This document shows, in pieces, positions 1 to 8,502 of a DNA stretch of 64,000 bases (its first letter is position 1; each line of letters starts with the position of its first letter). The translations under genes and the position numbers were made by a program. The notes under the pieces are model-generated. The model saw nothing but the letters and a program-made list of their open reading frames with translations. It was not told the DNA's origin and ran no database searches. The stretch comes from Paenibacillus daejeonensis DSM 15491 (GTDB lineage Bacteria > Bacillota > Bacilli > Paenibacillales > Paenibacillaceae): positions 310,001 to 374,000 of the forward strand of contig NZ_KB899660.1 in the NCBI RefSeq assembly GCF_000378385.1. Direction: 5' to 3'.

Positions 1-340
1 CAGCCCGCTCGAAGAACGAATCTACATCCGAAACATAAATACCCATGGAATAACACGCCCCATCAGCGGGCGGCTGCACCAGGCCGTAATCCGGATTCGC
101 AGCACCTAATTGAAGGTAGCCTTGGCCAAAATCAAGATCGGCATGGATAACGAGCGGCCCCGCCTCCGTATCGACAGTGGTGACATTTTTTGCTTTTGCA
201 CCAAATACCCCTTCGTAGAAAGCAATGGCCGCTGCCGGTTCACGCACCACCAGAAACGGCGTCAATGTGGTATAGCCGTGTGGCACCCCACCTGTTGTAT
301 ACTTGCCGGTCACCCCAAGGGCTTGTCCCTGTGTGTCCAT
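1..340 (-). CDS. VOC (glyoxalase/PhnB-like) protein, 3' end outside window
   Basis: The minus strand encodes at least 113 residues that run off the left edge. The visible part reads as a VOC-superfamily half: a TLTPFLVV first strand, then AIAFYEGVFGA, the usual helix and strand of the betaalphabetabetabeta module, and GIYVSDVDSFFERA at the start of the second module. Such proteins are metal-dependent lyases, dioxygenases or resistance proteins; the substrate cannot be told. Three ATGs occur in a row (338-346). The AGGAGGA at 347-353 favours the last one at 340, spaced 6 bases. It is divergent from the AraC gene at 492, which may regulate it. Confidence 0.75.
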   Translation of the reverse strand, partial: MDTQGQALGVTGKYTTGGVPHGYTTLTPFLVVREPAAAIAFYEGVFGAKAKNVTTVDTEAGPLVIHADLDFGQGYLQLGAANPDYGLVQPPADGACYSMGIYVSDVDSFFERA

Positions 341-491
341 CATCATTCCTCCTCTGGCTTCAGGCACCCGTCGATCCTATACGTTCGCTTTACGTCGATG
401 CGGGCACTCTGCTAAGCTCAAGTATAAAGGGTCAAGCACCCATCGTATTGTAAAAACGCGACACATTCAATGAACACGAGGGGAATCCGCC

Positions 492-1319
492 ATGAAGTCA
501 AAGGATCATCTGCCGACACGAGGTATCGTTCACGCCGCTGCAGGACGGGAGAAATTTCATCTTGCCCGTTTTGAACCGGGCCCTGAACTGCTGCCATTCG
601 TGGAGCATTATTGGTTCATCCGTTACACAATTGATCCGCAGACACCGTTTTCCCAGACGGTTCTCTCCTATCCCAATGTCCATTTGGCTTTCGAAGCCGA
701 GCAAGGAGAGCAGCGTGCGTTGGTATACGGTGTTCCACTACGCCCTTTTGTACGGCAGCTGAGCGGGACGGGTTATGTCCTTGGCGTGAAGTTTCGCGCG
801 GGCGGCTTCTACCCTTTCTGGAAGCAGGATGTGAATCAATTGACCGGACTTACCGTTCAAGCCACCGGCATCTTCGGTGCAGATGTAGAGGAGTGGAAGG
901 GGCGAATTCTGAGTGCGGAGGATGAAGCGGCTATGGCGGAGCAAGCGGAACAAATGCTGCTCACCCTGCTGCCAGTGCAGGACGAGCAGGCTACGCTGGC
1001 CGGACAGATCACAATAGAGGCGATGAACGACCGATCACTGACCTCGGTGGAGCAGATGAGTGAGCGCTACGAACTGTCCGTTCGCCAATTGCAGCGGCTG
1101 TTCCGCAGATATGTAGGGGTATCGCCCAAATGGGTCATCAAGCGCTTCCGGCTGCAGGAAGCCGCAGAGCGATTGGAGCAGGATTCGTCTGTCTCTTGGG
1201 CAGAGCTGGCGGTCATGCTGGGTTACAGCGACCAGGCGCATTTCATCAAGGACTTCAAAGCGGTGGTCGGACAGTCCCCTGCAGCATACAGCAAGTCAGC
1301 CAAGACCAGCCCGACTTGA
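492..1319 (+). CDS. AraC-family regulator with DUF6597-like sensor domain
   Basis: This 275-residue protein has an N-terminal ligand-type domain (about residues 15-150, with FVEHYWFIRY and the GVKFRAGGFYPF block typical of DUF6597 regulators) and a C-terminal AraC double helix-turn-helix (about 185-265, with LSVRQLQRLFRRYVGVSPKW and LGYSDQAHFIKDFK). It would bind DNA as a transcription factor; the ligand is unknown. AGGGG at 478-483 supports the ATG at 492. It is divergent from the VOC gene and ends directly against the convergent gene at 1320, with no spacer. Confidence 0.85.
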   Translation: MKSKDHLPTRGIVHAAAGREKFHLARFEPGPELLPFVEHYWFIRYTIDPQTPFSQTVLSYPNVHLAFEAEQGEQRALVYGVPLRPFVRQLSGTGYVLGVKFRAGGFYPFWKQDVNQLTGLTVQATGIFGADVEEWKGRILSAEDEAAMAEQAEQMLLTLLPVQDEQATLAGQITIEAMNDRSLTSVEQMSERYELSVRQLQRLFRRYVGVSPKWVIKRFRLQEAAERLEQDSSVSWAELAVMLGYSDQAHFIKDFKAVVGQSPAAYSKSAKTSPT

Positions 1320-1958
1320 TTATAGCCGCTTCTGAGCCAGCTGATAGAGCGCTTCTTTGTGCTTGCGATTTTCTTCACGTCCGGCTGGTTTAACAAATAG
1401 GGCCATAGCGTCAGCGCCAATCCAGTCATGTTCTAATGCCGTTTTCAAAAAATCAAAAGCTTTCAGACGCAACAGCTCTGAGACTTGGTCACCATTCAAT
1501 GGATGACCTTGTTGAGCTTGCTGCTCCATCTCCAGGATGAATAGCTCTTTTGGAATATGCTTTTCATCCGGCTGTTCTTTTAGACGGTTCACTTGTTCCT
1601 CATTCAAGGTACGGCTTCGAATTAAGGTGATACAGATGCTGACCGCTGATAAGGAATGGGGATAAAGACCATAGACTCGCATGATCTCATCAAACATCGA
1701 ATTCGGAACACTGTCGCTAACCTCGTTCAGGAGATCTTTGAAATATCGAATGAGCAGATGATCCAAATCAATTCCCTTGGGAAGCTCTAACTGTGGGAGC
1801 ACTTGCACGAGTCTTGCCATTTCATCGTCCGTCAGATACGTGTGAAGTTCAATTTTTTCCGTCACGCTTAATTCCGTTAGCAGCGTTTGTACGACAGATG
1901 CGGGTGTGGCTTCCTGTGAATCTCGTTGCAGAGCAAGCTTCAGTTGTTCCAGAGACAT
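1320..1958 (-). CDS. Hypothetical helical protein, 212 aa
   Basis: The protein is soluble and mostly helical, with no signal peptide or membrane segment. It begins MSLEQLKLALQRDSQ and has many acidic and Leu-rich helices; no family was recognised. The start at 1958 is chosen because a run of C's at 1966-1971 (GGGGGG on the coding strand) is a well-spaced ribosome binding site; an upstream in-frame codon at 1982 lacks one. It follows the TetR and DUF4188 genes on the same strand, 20 bases after the DUF4188 stop, so it is probably the last gene of that operon. Confidence 0.6.
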   Translation of the reverse strand: MSLEQLKLALQRDSQEATPASVVQTLLTELSVTEKIELHTYLTDDEMARLVQVLPQLELPKGIDLDHLLIRYFKDLLNEVSDSVPNSMFDEIMRVYGLYPHSLSAVSICITLIRSRTLNEEQVNRLKEQPDEKHIPKELFILEMEQQAQQGHPLNGDQVSELLRLKAFDFLKTALEHDWIGADAMALFVKPAGREENRKHKEALYQLAQKRL

Positions 1959-1978
1959 TGTGTGACCCCCCTTGTATC

Positions 1979-2452
1979 TCAAAGTCTTTCCATTCGCTGC
2001 CTGGCGGTATCCGTGCGCCCGCTCACTGGCACATGTTCACCTGCCTGGGCCAGACCATAAACCGGCATATTATTATACACCGACTCGTACCCTCGCTCAG
2101 GAACAACGTAGGTTTCGTGAAAAACACCTACCGTGGGGTTGGAACCAACTTTACGGTGAAAATCCCGCCAAGCCGTCAGATGCTGCTGTCCATGCCGCGC
2201 ATAATGCTCCAACTGCTCAACAGACCGCCAGTATTGTACCAGCGTAACGCCCCGCAAATTGAAATGATAGGTTGAATGCAGGAACCCAAGGTCAGGGTTC
2301 TTATACAGCTCTTGCAGCATCGGTCCCATTGCCCGCACAACTGGTAACCATTTGTGTACCGATAACAATCGGTTAACCCGGACTCCGATAATGAAAACCA
2401 CGATGGTGCCTTCCATCTGCGCAGTGTACCTTCCTGGATAAATGGTCCCCAT
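1979..2452 (-). CDS. DUF4188 family protein (monooxygenase-like)
   Basis: This 157-residue protein matches the DUF4188 pattern: IYPGRYTAQMEG at the N-terminus, GVRVNRLLSVHKWLPV, the GFLHSTYHF and GVTLVQYWRSVEQLEHYA blocks, and NPTVGVFHETYVV. The family has a dimeric alpha-beta barrel fold related to heme-degrading and antibiotic-biosynthesis monooxygenases; no activity is established. GGGGAG at 2462-2467 fits the ATG at 2452 (9-base spacing) better than the ATG at 2458. It lies directly downstream of the TetR gene, whose stop overlaps the start region, so it is probably that repressor's target. Confidence 0.75.
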   Translation of the reverse strand: MGTIYPGRYTAQMEGTIVVFIIGVRVNRLLSVHKWLPVVRAMGPMLQELYKNPDLGFLHSTYHFNLRGVTLVQYWRSVEQLEHYARHGQQHLTAWRDFHRKVGSNPTVGVFHETYVVPERGYESVYNNMPVYGLAQAGEHVPVSGRTDTARQRMERL

Positions 2453-2457
2453 GGACA

Positions 2458-3099
2458 TCAACTCCCCTGTGAATGCTCCAATACTCGTAAATGCAGCTCA
2501 TAATTGCCTTCGAGGTCCTCTGTCTGAAACTGCTGTGCGGTCAGATGAGCCCCGTAAAAAATCGTGAATAAAAATCTGGCTGCGCCTTCTACAGTTACAT
2601 CAGGTCTTAATTGCCCTTGTTCGGATGCTTGCTGCATCGTCACGCGAAATAGCTCAAACATATTGGGTGAGCGCGCGCCTTGCTTCTCCTGACCAGGGAA
2701 CAGCAGCGAGACCTCGGCTTCACTAAGCTCGGGCATCCGCGGATGCATCTTCATCTGGGCCAGGAAAGAAATCAAACTGGATAGAATACCAGGCGTTTCC
2801 TTCGACTGCACAGCGACGCTTCGCAACACATGCCGGACCGCGCCGAAGCCCTTTAATTGATTGGTCTCAATCTCAATAATTCGCTCTGACAGCCAGATCC
2901 GCATAAAATAAACCAGCAAATCTTCTTTTTGCGGGAAAAACTTAAAGAAGGTCACCTTGGATACTTCTGCTTTTCGACAGATATCCTCCAGCATCACTTC
3001 ATGAAACATCTTGTCATGCATCAGGGCAAGCCCCGCTTCATACAAGGCCAGCTTCGTGCGGGCTTTTTTGATTTCTCGCAAGGATAACTCACTTATCAC
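2458..3099 (-). CDS. TetR/AcrR-family repressor
   Basis: The N-terminal helix-turn-helix is clear (about residues 10-55: ALYEAGLALM, EVMLEDICRKAEVSKVTFFK, FFPQKEDLLVYFM). The rest is the variable helical ligand-binding domain, ending FLFTIFYGAHLTAQQF. The start is read as GTG at 3097-3099, because CTGGAG at 3109-3114 is 9 bases away; the TTG at 3106-3108 abuts the ribosome binding site. It heads an operon with the DUF4188 gene and the hypothetical gene at 1320. Autoregulation is likely but no clear palindrome was identified upstream. Confidence 0.85.
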   Translation of the reverse strand: MISELSLREIKKARTKLALYEAGLALMHDKMFHEVMLEDICRKAEVSKVTFFKFFPQKEDLLVYFMRIWLSERIIEIETNQLKGFGAVRHVLRSVAVQSKETPGILSSLISFLAQMKMHPRMPELSEAEVSLLFPGQEKQGARSPNMFELFRVTMQQASEQGQLRPDVTVEGAARFLFTIFYGAHLTAQQFQTEDLEGNYELHLRVLEHSQGS

Positions 3100-3192
3100 T
3101 TTAATCAACTCCAGTTAATAAGTTAACACGAGTAAACTTAAATTGCAAGAAAAATCCGTCCTCCGCAACCTGCACGGTAGAACGGCTTATTA

Positions 3193-4653
3193 TCATTCTG
3201 CTTTGCGCAAGCGGACTGCAATATAGGGCTTCCCTGGCAAATCAACCCGAAACGCACCTTCGTAGATGCCCTCCAACGTCTGCACCGTCATCTCCCAAGT
3301 ATCAATAACATCCACCTGGTAGTTCGTGCCGGGATCCATTCGGAAATGGCGATAGCTCGGCTGATTGAAGCCGAAGTAGTAAAGATAGTAGTGATTCGCA
3401 ATGCCTGCGCGTGGAACATCCCATTCCGAAGGCAGCGGGTCTAATCTCCCCTCCGGACCTTCCTCCAGTATTTGCTTCAAAAAGCCGATCCGCTGCGGAC
3501 TGCTACCGTGCAATTGACCACCCTTGGACCACCATAGTATCTCCTCCGGATGCACATACGTCTCGCCATGACCGACATAACCGCCGCGCACCGCCCCTTC
3601 CCAGAACCGACGAACCATCTCTTGGCCCGTAATATTCCCCCAACCCCAATCGATATTGCCTTCATACGCGCACTCGTCGATGACGATGGGCTTCTGCCAG
3701 TCCTGGCGCCATTGGTTTGTATTCTCTGCAGTCCGGTAGACATCTACTCGTTGGATGCTGCAATGAGTAATCCATGGACGGGTGTAATCATAGAACGGTC
3801 CACAGTTGTGAATCGAGATCAGATGGCTGTAAGGGTCGTGGTCGGTTACAATCGTAGCGAATCTCTCCCAGTCCTCTGTCGTTTTGGACTTCATCAGATC
3901 ATATTCATTCGCAAGCGACCACCAGACATTGCGGTAAGCTGACAGCCGTGCCGTGATGTATCGAAGGTAGCGATCGTCCGTTTCTGGAGATAGCTTGGCA
4001 TAACCCCAACGGTCATAAGGATGAAAAAGAATCAAATCCGCCTCGATACCCAGGTCGCGCAGATCCGCAATCCGCTGCTCCAGATGACGGAAGAACGCCG
4101 GATTAAATCGCCTCTCGTCCCATCCTGTTTCCTGACTGCCCTCAAACGCATGATAAGGGGGCTCATTTTCATTGTATTGATAGGATTTAGGAAAGACACA
4201 CATTCTCATTTTATTAAACGGGCCATTCTTGAGCGTAACTAGCGTCTCCTCCTGTAGTGCCTCGTCCTGATGAGTCCAAGCGTAACAGGTCGTACCCATT
4301 GGAAGATAAGGCGTACCATCGGCATAGCCAAAATGAAACTGGTGCCGGACCCGAACCGGACCATGGTTATTGCCTGTAGTCGGTTTACACGTGAAATGGC
4401 CTTCTCTGCCGCTCAATGCAGCAGTACTACTGTCCGTGCGGTAGCTCCATTCCCCCGTCTCCTCCGGCATGAAGCGCACACTGTACCTGCCTTCTCCGTC
4501 ATAAAATCCACGGACACAAAAAGAAGTGCCCGACGGCGACAAAAATAGCGCTTCCAAAGTTACATCCAGAAAGGGGTTACCTTCTTGCGGGCCTTCCATA
4601 GTGAGCTCAAATAGATCCCATTGTTCGACGGTAGTATGTATGTTGGATGTCAT
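3193..4653 (-). CDS. GH140-like glycoside hydrolase (DUF5060-DUF4038-DUF5605 architecture)
   Basis: The 486-residue protein has an N-terminal beta-sandwich (about 8-95, DUF5060 type: VEQWDLFELTMEG, GFYDGEGRYSVRFMPEETGEW), a TIM-barrel core (about 105-395) and a C-terminal beta domain (DUF5605 type). SLANE near residue 248 should hold the acid/base Glu, and the Glu of VIDECAYEG near residue 325 is the likely nucleophile. Known relatives include apiosidases and other glycosidases acting on plant polysaccharide side chains. There is no signal peptide, so it probably works on imported oligosaccharides. AGGAGG lies 5 bases before the ATG. Substrate is not assignable. Confidence 0.75.
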   Translation of the reverse strand: MTSNIHTTVEQWDLFELTMEGPQEGNPFLDVTLEALFLSPSGTSFCVRGFYDGEGRYSVRFMPEETGEWSYRTDSSTAALSGREGHFTCKPTTGNNHGPVRVRHQFHFGYADGTPYLPMGTTCYAWTHQDEALQEETLVTLKNGPFNKMRMCVFPKSYQYNENEPPYHAFEGSQETGWDERRFNPAFFRHLEQRIADLRDLGIEADLILFHPYDRWGYAKLSPETDDRYLRYITARLSAYRNVWWSLANEYDLMKSKTTEDWERFATIVTDHDPYSHLISIHNCGPFYDYTRPWITHCSIQRVDVYRTAENTNQWRQDWQKPIVIDECAYEGNIDWGWGNITGQEMVRRFWEGAVRGGYVGHGETYVHPEEILWWSKGGQLHGSSPQRIGFLKQILEEGPEGRLDPLPSEWDVPRAGIANHYYLYYFGFNQPSYRHFRMDPGTNYQVDVIDTWEMTVQTLEGIYEGAFRVDLPGKPYIAVRLRKAE

Positions 4654-4770
4654 AATGGCCTCCTTTTCCTAAGCCTCTATCGTTTGACCTAAAATTACCA
4701 CGGTTTAGTTGTTTAGTCAATTAAAAACATAGCATTATTTTAGGTATTTTTTAGTTGCGATAAACTAAAA

Positions 4771-4791
4771 AAGCCGGACACTCACCGGCTT
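4771..4791 (-). terminator. Rho-independent terminator after the Nudix gene
   Basis: AAGCCGG (4771-4777) and CCGGCTT (4785-4791) form a 7-bp stem with a 7-base loop, followed on the minus strand by a T-run. It lies just past the stop of the Nudix gene. Confidence 0.8.
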
Positions 4792-4808
4792 TATCAGATG
4801 CTAATTGC

Positions 4809-5426
4809 TTAGTCCAACACCGTTGGACGACTGGGGTCTATCAGGTCTTGAAACAGCAGTCGGATCTGCGATTCGGTTACACGTTCTGTTGACAGCATCG
4901 GCAGCTCGTCCTCAGCAAAGAAACGTACGCCTCGCGTCTCAATCCCCGTTTCTGGCTCGCCTCCGACGATTTCACAGCGAATGAAGATTTTGTAGTAGTG
5001 AAACGCCTGCTTAGGATGCGGGTGCTTGTTTTTGTCCAGAAGAGCCAGCAGCTTCACAGGTACCGTCTCATAGCCAGATTCCTCTTGAATCTCTTTCACT
5101 ACATTCTCCGAGGGAGATAGTCCGACATCACAGAATCCGCCAGGCAGAGACCAACGATCGTCGTGTGTCTCTTGAACCAGCAGAATCTTATTTTCTCGAA
5201 ATACCACACCTCTTACATCTGACTTCGGCGTCTGATACCCGGTATCTTGGCCGAAAATGTCCAGAATCCTCGTCATCTCCAGATCCGTATGCTTGGCCAT
5301 AATCTCAGCGGCAATCGCGCGAATTTCTTCGTAACGCTCCTGATCGAACACATCCTTGCTGTAAGCCAAACCCGCTTGAGCCAACGATTGCAGCCGCTGC
5401 ACCCAGTGTAGCCATTGATCACTCAT
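4809..5426 (-). CDS. Nudix hydrolase with N-terminal helical domain
   Basis: This 205-residue protein has a helical N-terminal extension (about 1-65, the NUDIX_4/YjhB-type N domain) and a Nudix fold. The Nudix box is seen as GGFCDVGLSPSENVVKEIQE followed by ESG near residues 96-118, with Lys in place of the usual Arg in the REUXEE part. Relatives hydrolyse ADP-ribose, other nucleoside diphosphate derivatives or damaged nucleotides. It stands alone between a hydrolase and a LysR gene, with its own terminator. Confidence 0.85.
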   Translation of the reverse strand: MSDQWLHWVQRLQSLAQAGLAYSKDVFDQERYEEIRAIAAEIMAKHTDLEMTRILDIFGQDTGYQTPKSDVRGVVFRENKILLVQETHDDRWSLPGGFCDVGLSPSENVVKEIQEESGYETVPVKLLALLDKNKHPHPKQAFHYYKIFIRCEIVGGEPETGIETRGVRFFAEDELPMLSTERVTESQIRLLFQDLIDPSRPTVLD

Positions 5427-5466
5427 TTTGCCCCACTCCTCTCCATCGATCTACTTCATGCATTTC

Positions 5467-6369
5467 TTATTCGGTTTCGGCCTGCCCTTCCATCATATCG
5501 ACCAATTGACGGGCTGCTACGGGCAGGGGCATAGAATCCAATGTTGCAATGCCAATATGGCGTTCGGGTACAGGGGGATCTAACGGAATTTCGACCAGCG
5601 CCCCGCTCGCCAACTCCTCCCGTACATAATCCCGCACGACAAACGTCAGCCCAAATCCGCTCTGTGCAAATCGTACCAACAAATCCACGCTCCCCAGCTC
5701 GAACTCGGGGTGGAAGATCATATCCTGCGAGCGAGCATAGGCATCCAGTGATGCCCGGGTGCTTACGCCCTGCTCCAGCAGCAATAATGGAAACTGCGCA
5801 ATCTGGCGAAGCGACAATGGCTGATCGGCCAGCGCTTTGTACTTTTGACCGCCAACCAGAATATCCTGCTGCCTGGCCGCCTTCCGCACGTGAACCCGCG
5901 GATCCTCCGCTGGCAAATGAACGACGCCAAAATCGATGGCCCCTTCTTTTAAGAGCGCTAGTGTCTCTGGCGTTGTCCGGTTGATCATGCGAATCCGTAT
6001 TCCTGGATACTGCTGGTGGAACTGCTCCAAATAGGGCAGCAAGTAGTGCTTCGATAAGGTGTCGCTCGCCCCGATCCGAATCTCACCCGTGAGAAGACCT
6101 TGACGGTCTGCAATCGTCCGTTCCCCGGACTCAATAAACTGCAGAGCTTGCTCTACAAAAGGATACAATACCTCTCCATCGCTGGTTAGAGTTACCCCTT
6201 TTGTTGTGCGGACAAACAGATTCGTTCCTTGCGCCTCCTCCAGATGCTTCAACGTGTGACTAACGGCAGGCTGGGTTATGTTCAGTTGGCGAGCAGCCAG
6301 TGTCAGACTCCCCAGCTTGGCCGCCCAGTAAAATACGCGGTACCACTCCAAATTGTGCATCGTTATCAT
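5467..6369 (-). CDS. LysR-family regulator
   Basis: The N-terminal winged helix is typical (YWAAKLGSLTLAARQLNITQ, then PAVSHTLKHLE; residues about 10-65), followed by a periplasmic-binding-like effector domain (about 90-295) with EIRIGASDTLSKHYLLPYL. It is divergent from the purA-like gene at 6473, with 103 bases between them, so that gene is its probable target. Two in-frame ATGs (6369 and 6360) both lie near an AAGGTGAGG site; either could be used. Confidence 0.88.
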   Translation of the reverse strand: MITMHNLEWYRVFYWAAKLGSLTLAARQLNITQPAVSHTLKHLEEAQGTNLFVRTTKGVTLTSDGEVLYPFVEQALQFIESGERTIADRQGLLTGEIRIGASDTLSKHYLLPYLEQFHQQYPGIRIRMINRTTPETLALLKEGAIDFGVVHLPAEDPRVHVRKAARQQDILVGGQKYKALADQPLSLRQIAQFPLLLLEQGVSTRASLDAYARSQDMIFHPEFELGSVDLLVRFAQSGFGLTFVVRDYVREELASGALVEIPLDPPVPERHIGIATLDSMPLPVAARQLVDMMEGQAETE

Positions 6370-6472
6370 TACCTCACCTTATGAACGGCATTACTATTCA
6401 TCATTTTACTAATAACTATAACAAAAATATAATCGTAGTGGAAAAGAATTCGTAGCAGTGGAGGCGATTTAT

Positions 6473-7756
6473 ATGACAGTAACAGCAATCGTAGGCGCGA
6501 ATTGGGGCGACGAAGGCAAAGGAAAAATGACTGATGTGCTCTCGGCCCAATCCGACTATGTCGTGAGGTATCAAGGCGGCAGCAATGCCGGCCATACGAT
6601 CATCAACGAATATGGAAAATTTGCACTTCAGGCACTGCCCTCAGGCGTGTTTCATGCAGGCGTCATCAATGTCATTGGACCCGGAGTTGCCTTGGATGTG
6701 GAGACGTTATTTCGAGAGCTGAACAGTTTGGAGACACGAGGCGTACCCGCTCCCAAGCTGTGCATTTCTGACCGCGTCCAGGTGGTGCTCCCCTATCATC
6801 AGTTGTTTGATCAACTAGAGGAGGAACGGCTGGGCAGCCGCAGCTTTGGCTCGACAAGACGCGGTATCGCACCGTTCTACGCCGACAAATATGCCAAGCT
6901 CGGCATTCGTACAAGCGATTTAACAAATGAAGACAGACTGCGGGCGCGTTTGACTCAGGCATTGGAGAGCAAAAACGTCCTGCTCCAGCATCTGTACGGC
7001 CATGCGCCGCTGGATGTAGAACCCTTGATTCCCCAGCTCATGGACTGGGGAGTGCGGCTGCAGCCTTACCTGAGGGATACGACTGCTGTCCTGCAACAAG
7101 CCCAATCGGATGGAAAACGCATCCTACTGGAAAGCCAGCTGGGCGCGCTGCGCGACCCGGATCACGGCATCTATCCGTACTCCACTTCGTCATCTACGCT
7201 GGCTGGCTTTGCGCCGGTCGGTGCCGGGTTGCCACCCTATGCTGTGACCGGCATCCTGGCTGTGACCAAAGCATATTCCAGCTGTGTAGGCGCAGGCCCT
7301 TTTGTCATGGAGCTGGAAGGGACAGAGGCGGATGAGCTCAGACGTCGCGGCGGGGATGCCGGAGAATTCGGCGCTGTCACCGGAAGACCCCGCCGAGTGG
7401 GCTGGTTCGATGCCGTGGCTACCCGCTATGGCTGCAGCATCCAGGGCGCAACCGGCGTGGCGCTAACCAATCTCGATGTCCTGGGATATCTTGACCAGAT
7501 CCCAGTATGTACAGCTTATGAGCTGGCGGATGGTACAGTAACGGAGGCGTTCCCGGTGGGTGCACAGCTGGACGAAGCCAAGCCACGCCTCTCTTTTCTC
7601 GACGGCTGGCGCTCCGATCTCTCTGAGGCACGAACCTATGACGAACTCCCAGCAGCTGCGCAGCGGTATGTCGAGTTTATCGAATCAGCTATCGGTGTCC
7701 ACGTAGCCTACATTTCCGTCGGCCCACGGCGGGACCAGATTATTGTGCGCGCGTAA
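6473..7756 (+). CDS. Adenylosuccinate synthetase, divergent paralogue
   Basis: PurA joins IMP and aspartate using GTP to give adenylosuccinate. The 427-residue protein keeps the GTP loop WGDEGKGK (with the catalytic Asp), NAGHT (catalytic His), STRRGIAPFYADK, DPDHGIYPYSTSSS and the C-terminal guanine-binding SVGPRRDQII. However, the family's EGAQG IMP-contact motif is ESQLG here, and spacing in the middle of the protein also differs from housekeeping PurA. The GGAGG at 6460-6464 fixes the ATG at 6473, not the upstream GTG. Its LysR neighbour suggests a special-condition paralogue; a second, standard purA elsewhere would be expected. Confidence 0.8.
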   Translation: MTVTAIVGANWGDEGKGKMTDVLSAQSDYVVRYQGGSNAGHTIINEYGKFALQALPSGVFHAGVINVIGPGVALDVETLFRELNSLETRGVPAPKLCISDRVQVVLPYHQLFDQLEEERLGSRSFGSTRRGIAPFYADKYAKLGIRTSDLTNEDRLRARLTQALESKNVLLQHLYGHAPLDVEPLIPQLMDWGVRLQPYLRDTTAVLQQAQSDGKRILLESQLGALRDPDHGIYPYSTSSSTLAGFAPVGAGLPPYAVTGILAVTKAYSSCVGAGPFVMELEGTEADELRRRGGDAGEFGAVTGRPRRVGWFDAVATRYGCSIQGATGVALTNLDVLGYLDQIPVCTAYELADGTVTEAFPVGAQLDEAKPRLSFLDGWRSDLSEARTYDELPAAAQRYVEFIESAIGVHVAYISVGPRRDQIIVRA

Positions 7757-7763
7757 GTAAAAA

Positions 7764-7787
7764 GGGGGACGGTTGCTGCCGTCCCCC
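7764..7787. terminator. Convergent terminator hairpin
   Basis: GGGGGACGG (7764-7772) and CCGTCCCCC (7779-7787) make a perfect 9-bp stem with a 6-base loop. The T-run is on the minus-strand side, so it mainly serves the gene at 7810, but it probably also stops purA transcription. Confidence 0.85.
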
Positions 7788-7809
7788 ATTAGAGCATCTT
7801 CAACACTCC

Positions 7810-8415
7810 TTATGGTTGACTAGAGCGGAATACTCTCTTAGGAGCAAAATACTTCTTTCTATACAGATTATTATTTATAGTTAATCTTTTAATTTTCATA
7901 TGAGCAAAAAGCTCCCTTGATAACTCCGAAAGCTGATGTTCATCTAACGCTTTGAAATTAGACAAAGTCAAATCCACATCATGTGAAAGAAATAACGCTT
8001 GAATGATTCCTTTAAGTATTCCAATCTTTGTAGATTCTTGCTTCGTACAAAGATATCTTATGAATATGGCACTGTTGATAGGATCAAACTGATTTGTACG
8101 AAATGGATAACAAATACGAAAATTCCCTTGAATTTCGCTCCATAGTCGAGAAGTTCCTTTTTTTAAATCTTCTAAAGCTAACTCCTTCAAGAAAATGGAT
8201 TGGTTTGGATCATCTTCAACCTTATTAATGAAATCCAAATCCGATTCTCCATAAAACACGATAAGGTCTTTGATCATGTTTATTTCACTCACACCAAGAG
8301 CTTCAATCCTATTATATTTGTTGCTAATTATAATAACTGCTTCCATTTCCTCAGTCGTATCTTTGTGGGTTACAAAGAGTTTCATTCCATCATAATAGAT
8401 CTTAGTTGCTTTCAT
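7810..8415 (-). CDS. Hypothetical AT-rich protein, 201 aa
   Basis: No family was recognised. The protein is soluble, begins MKATKIYYDGMKLFVTH, and looks alpha/beta, with a basic C-terminus (YRKKYFAPKRVFRSS). AGGTGAG precedes the ATG by 9 bases. Its base composition is visibly more AT-rich than the genes on its left, and it opens the accessory patch that runs to about 12.9 kb. It is divergent from the MarR gene and could share its control region. Confidence 0.6.
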   Translation of the reverse strand: MKATKIYYDGMKLFVTHKDTTEEMEAVIIISNKYNRIEALGVSEINMIKDLIVFYGESDLDFINKVEDDPNQSIFLKELALEDLKKGTSRLWSEIQGNFRICYPFRTNQFDPINSAIFIRYLCTKQESTKIGILKGIIQALFLSHDVDLTLSNFKALDEHQLSELSRELFAHMKIKRLTINNNLYRKKYFAPKRVFRSSQP

Positions 8416-8467
8416 TGTGAGTTCTCACCTTTATCCGTTTACTAAAAAATCCACCCCCCCAAAAATA

Positions 8468-8496
8468 TTGACAGCATGCTGTCAAACTGGTAGGAT
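8468..8496 (+). promoter_or_regulatory. SigA promoter inside a perfect 18-bp palindrome (MarR operator)
   Basis: TTGACAGCATGCTGTCAA (8468-8485) is a perfect 18-bp palindrome. Its first six bases are a consensus -35 box, with TAGGAT as -10 at 8491-8496 after a 17-base spacer. The predicted transcription start falls on or next to the ATG at 8503. It is most simply the autoregulatory site of the MarR protein that follows. Confidence 0.7.
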
Positions 8497-8502
8497 GCAA
8501 AT

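Noticed and set aside
6473-7756. PurZ-type (aminoadenine, phage) enzyme
   Set aside because: The GTP loop and catalytic Asp of PurA are intact, and there are no phage genes nearby.
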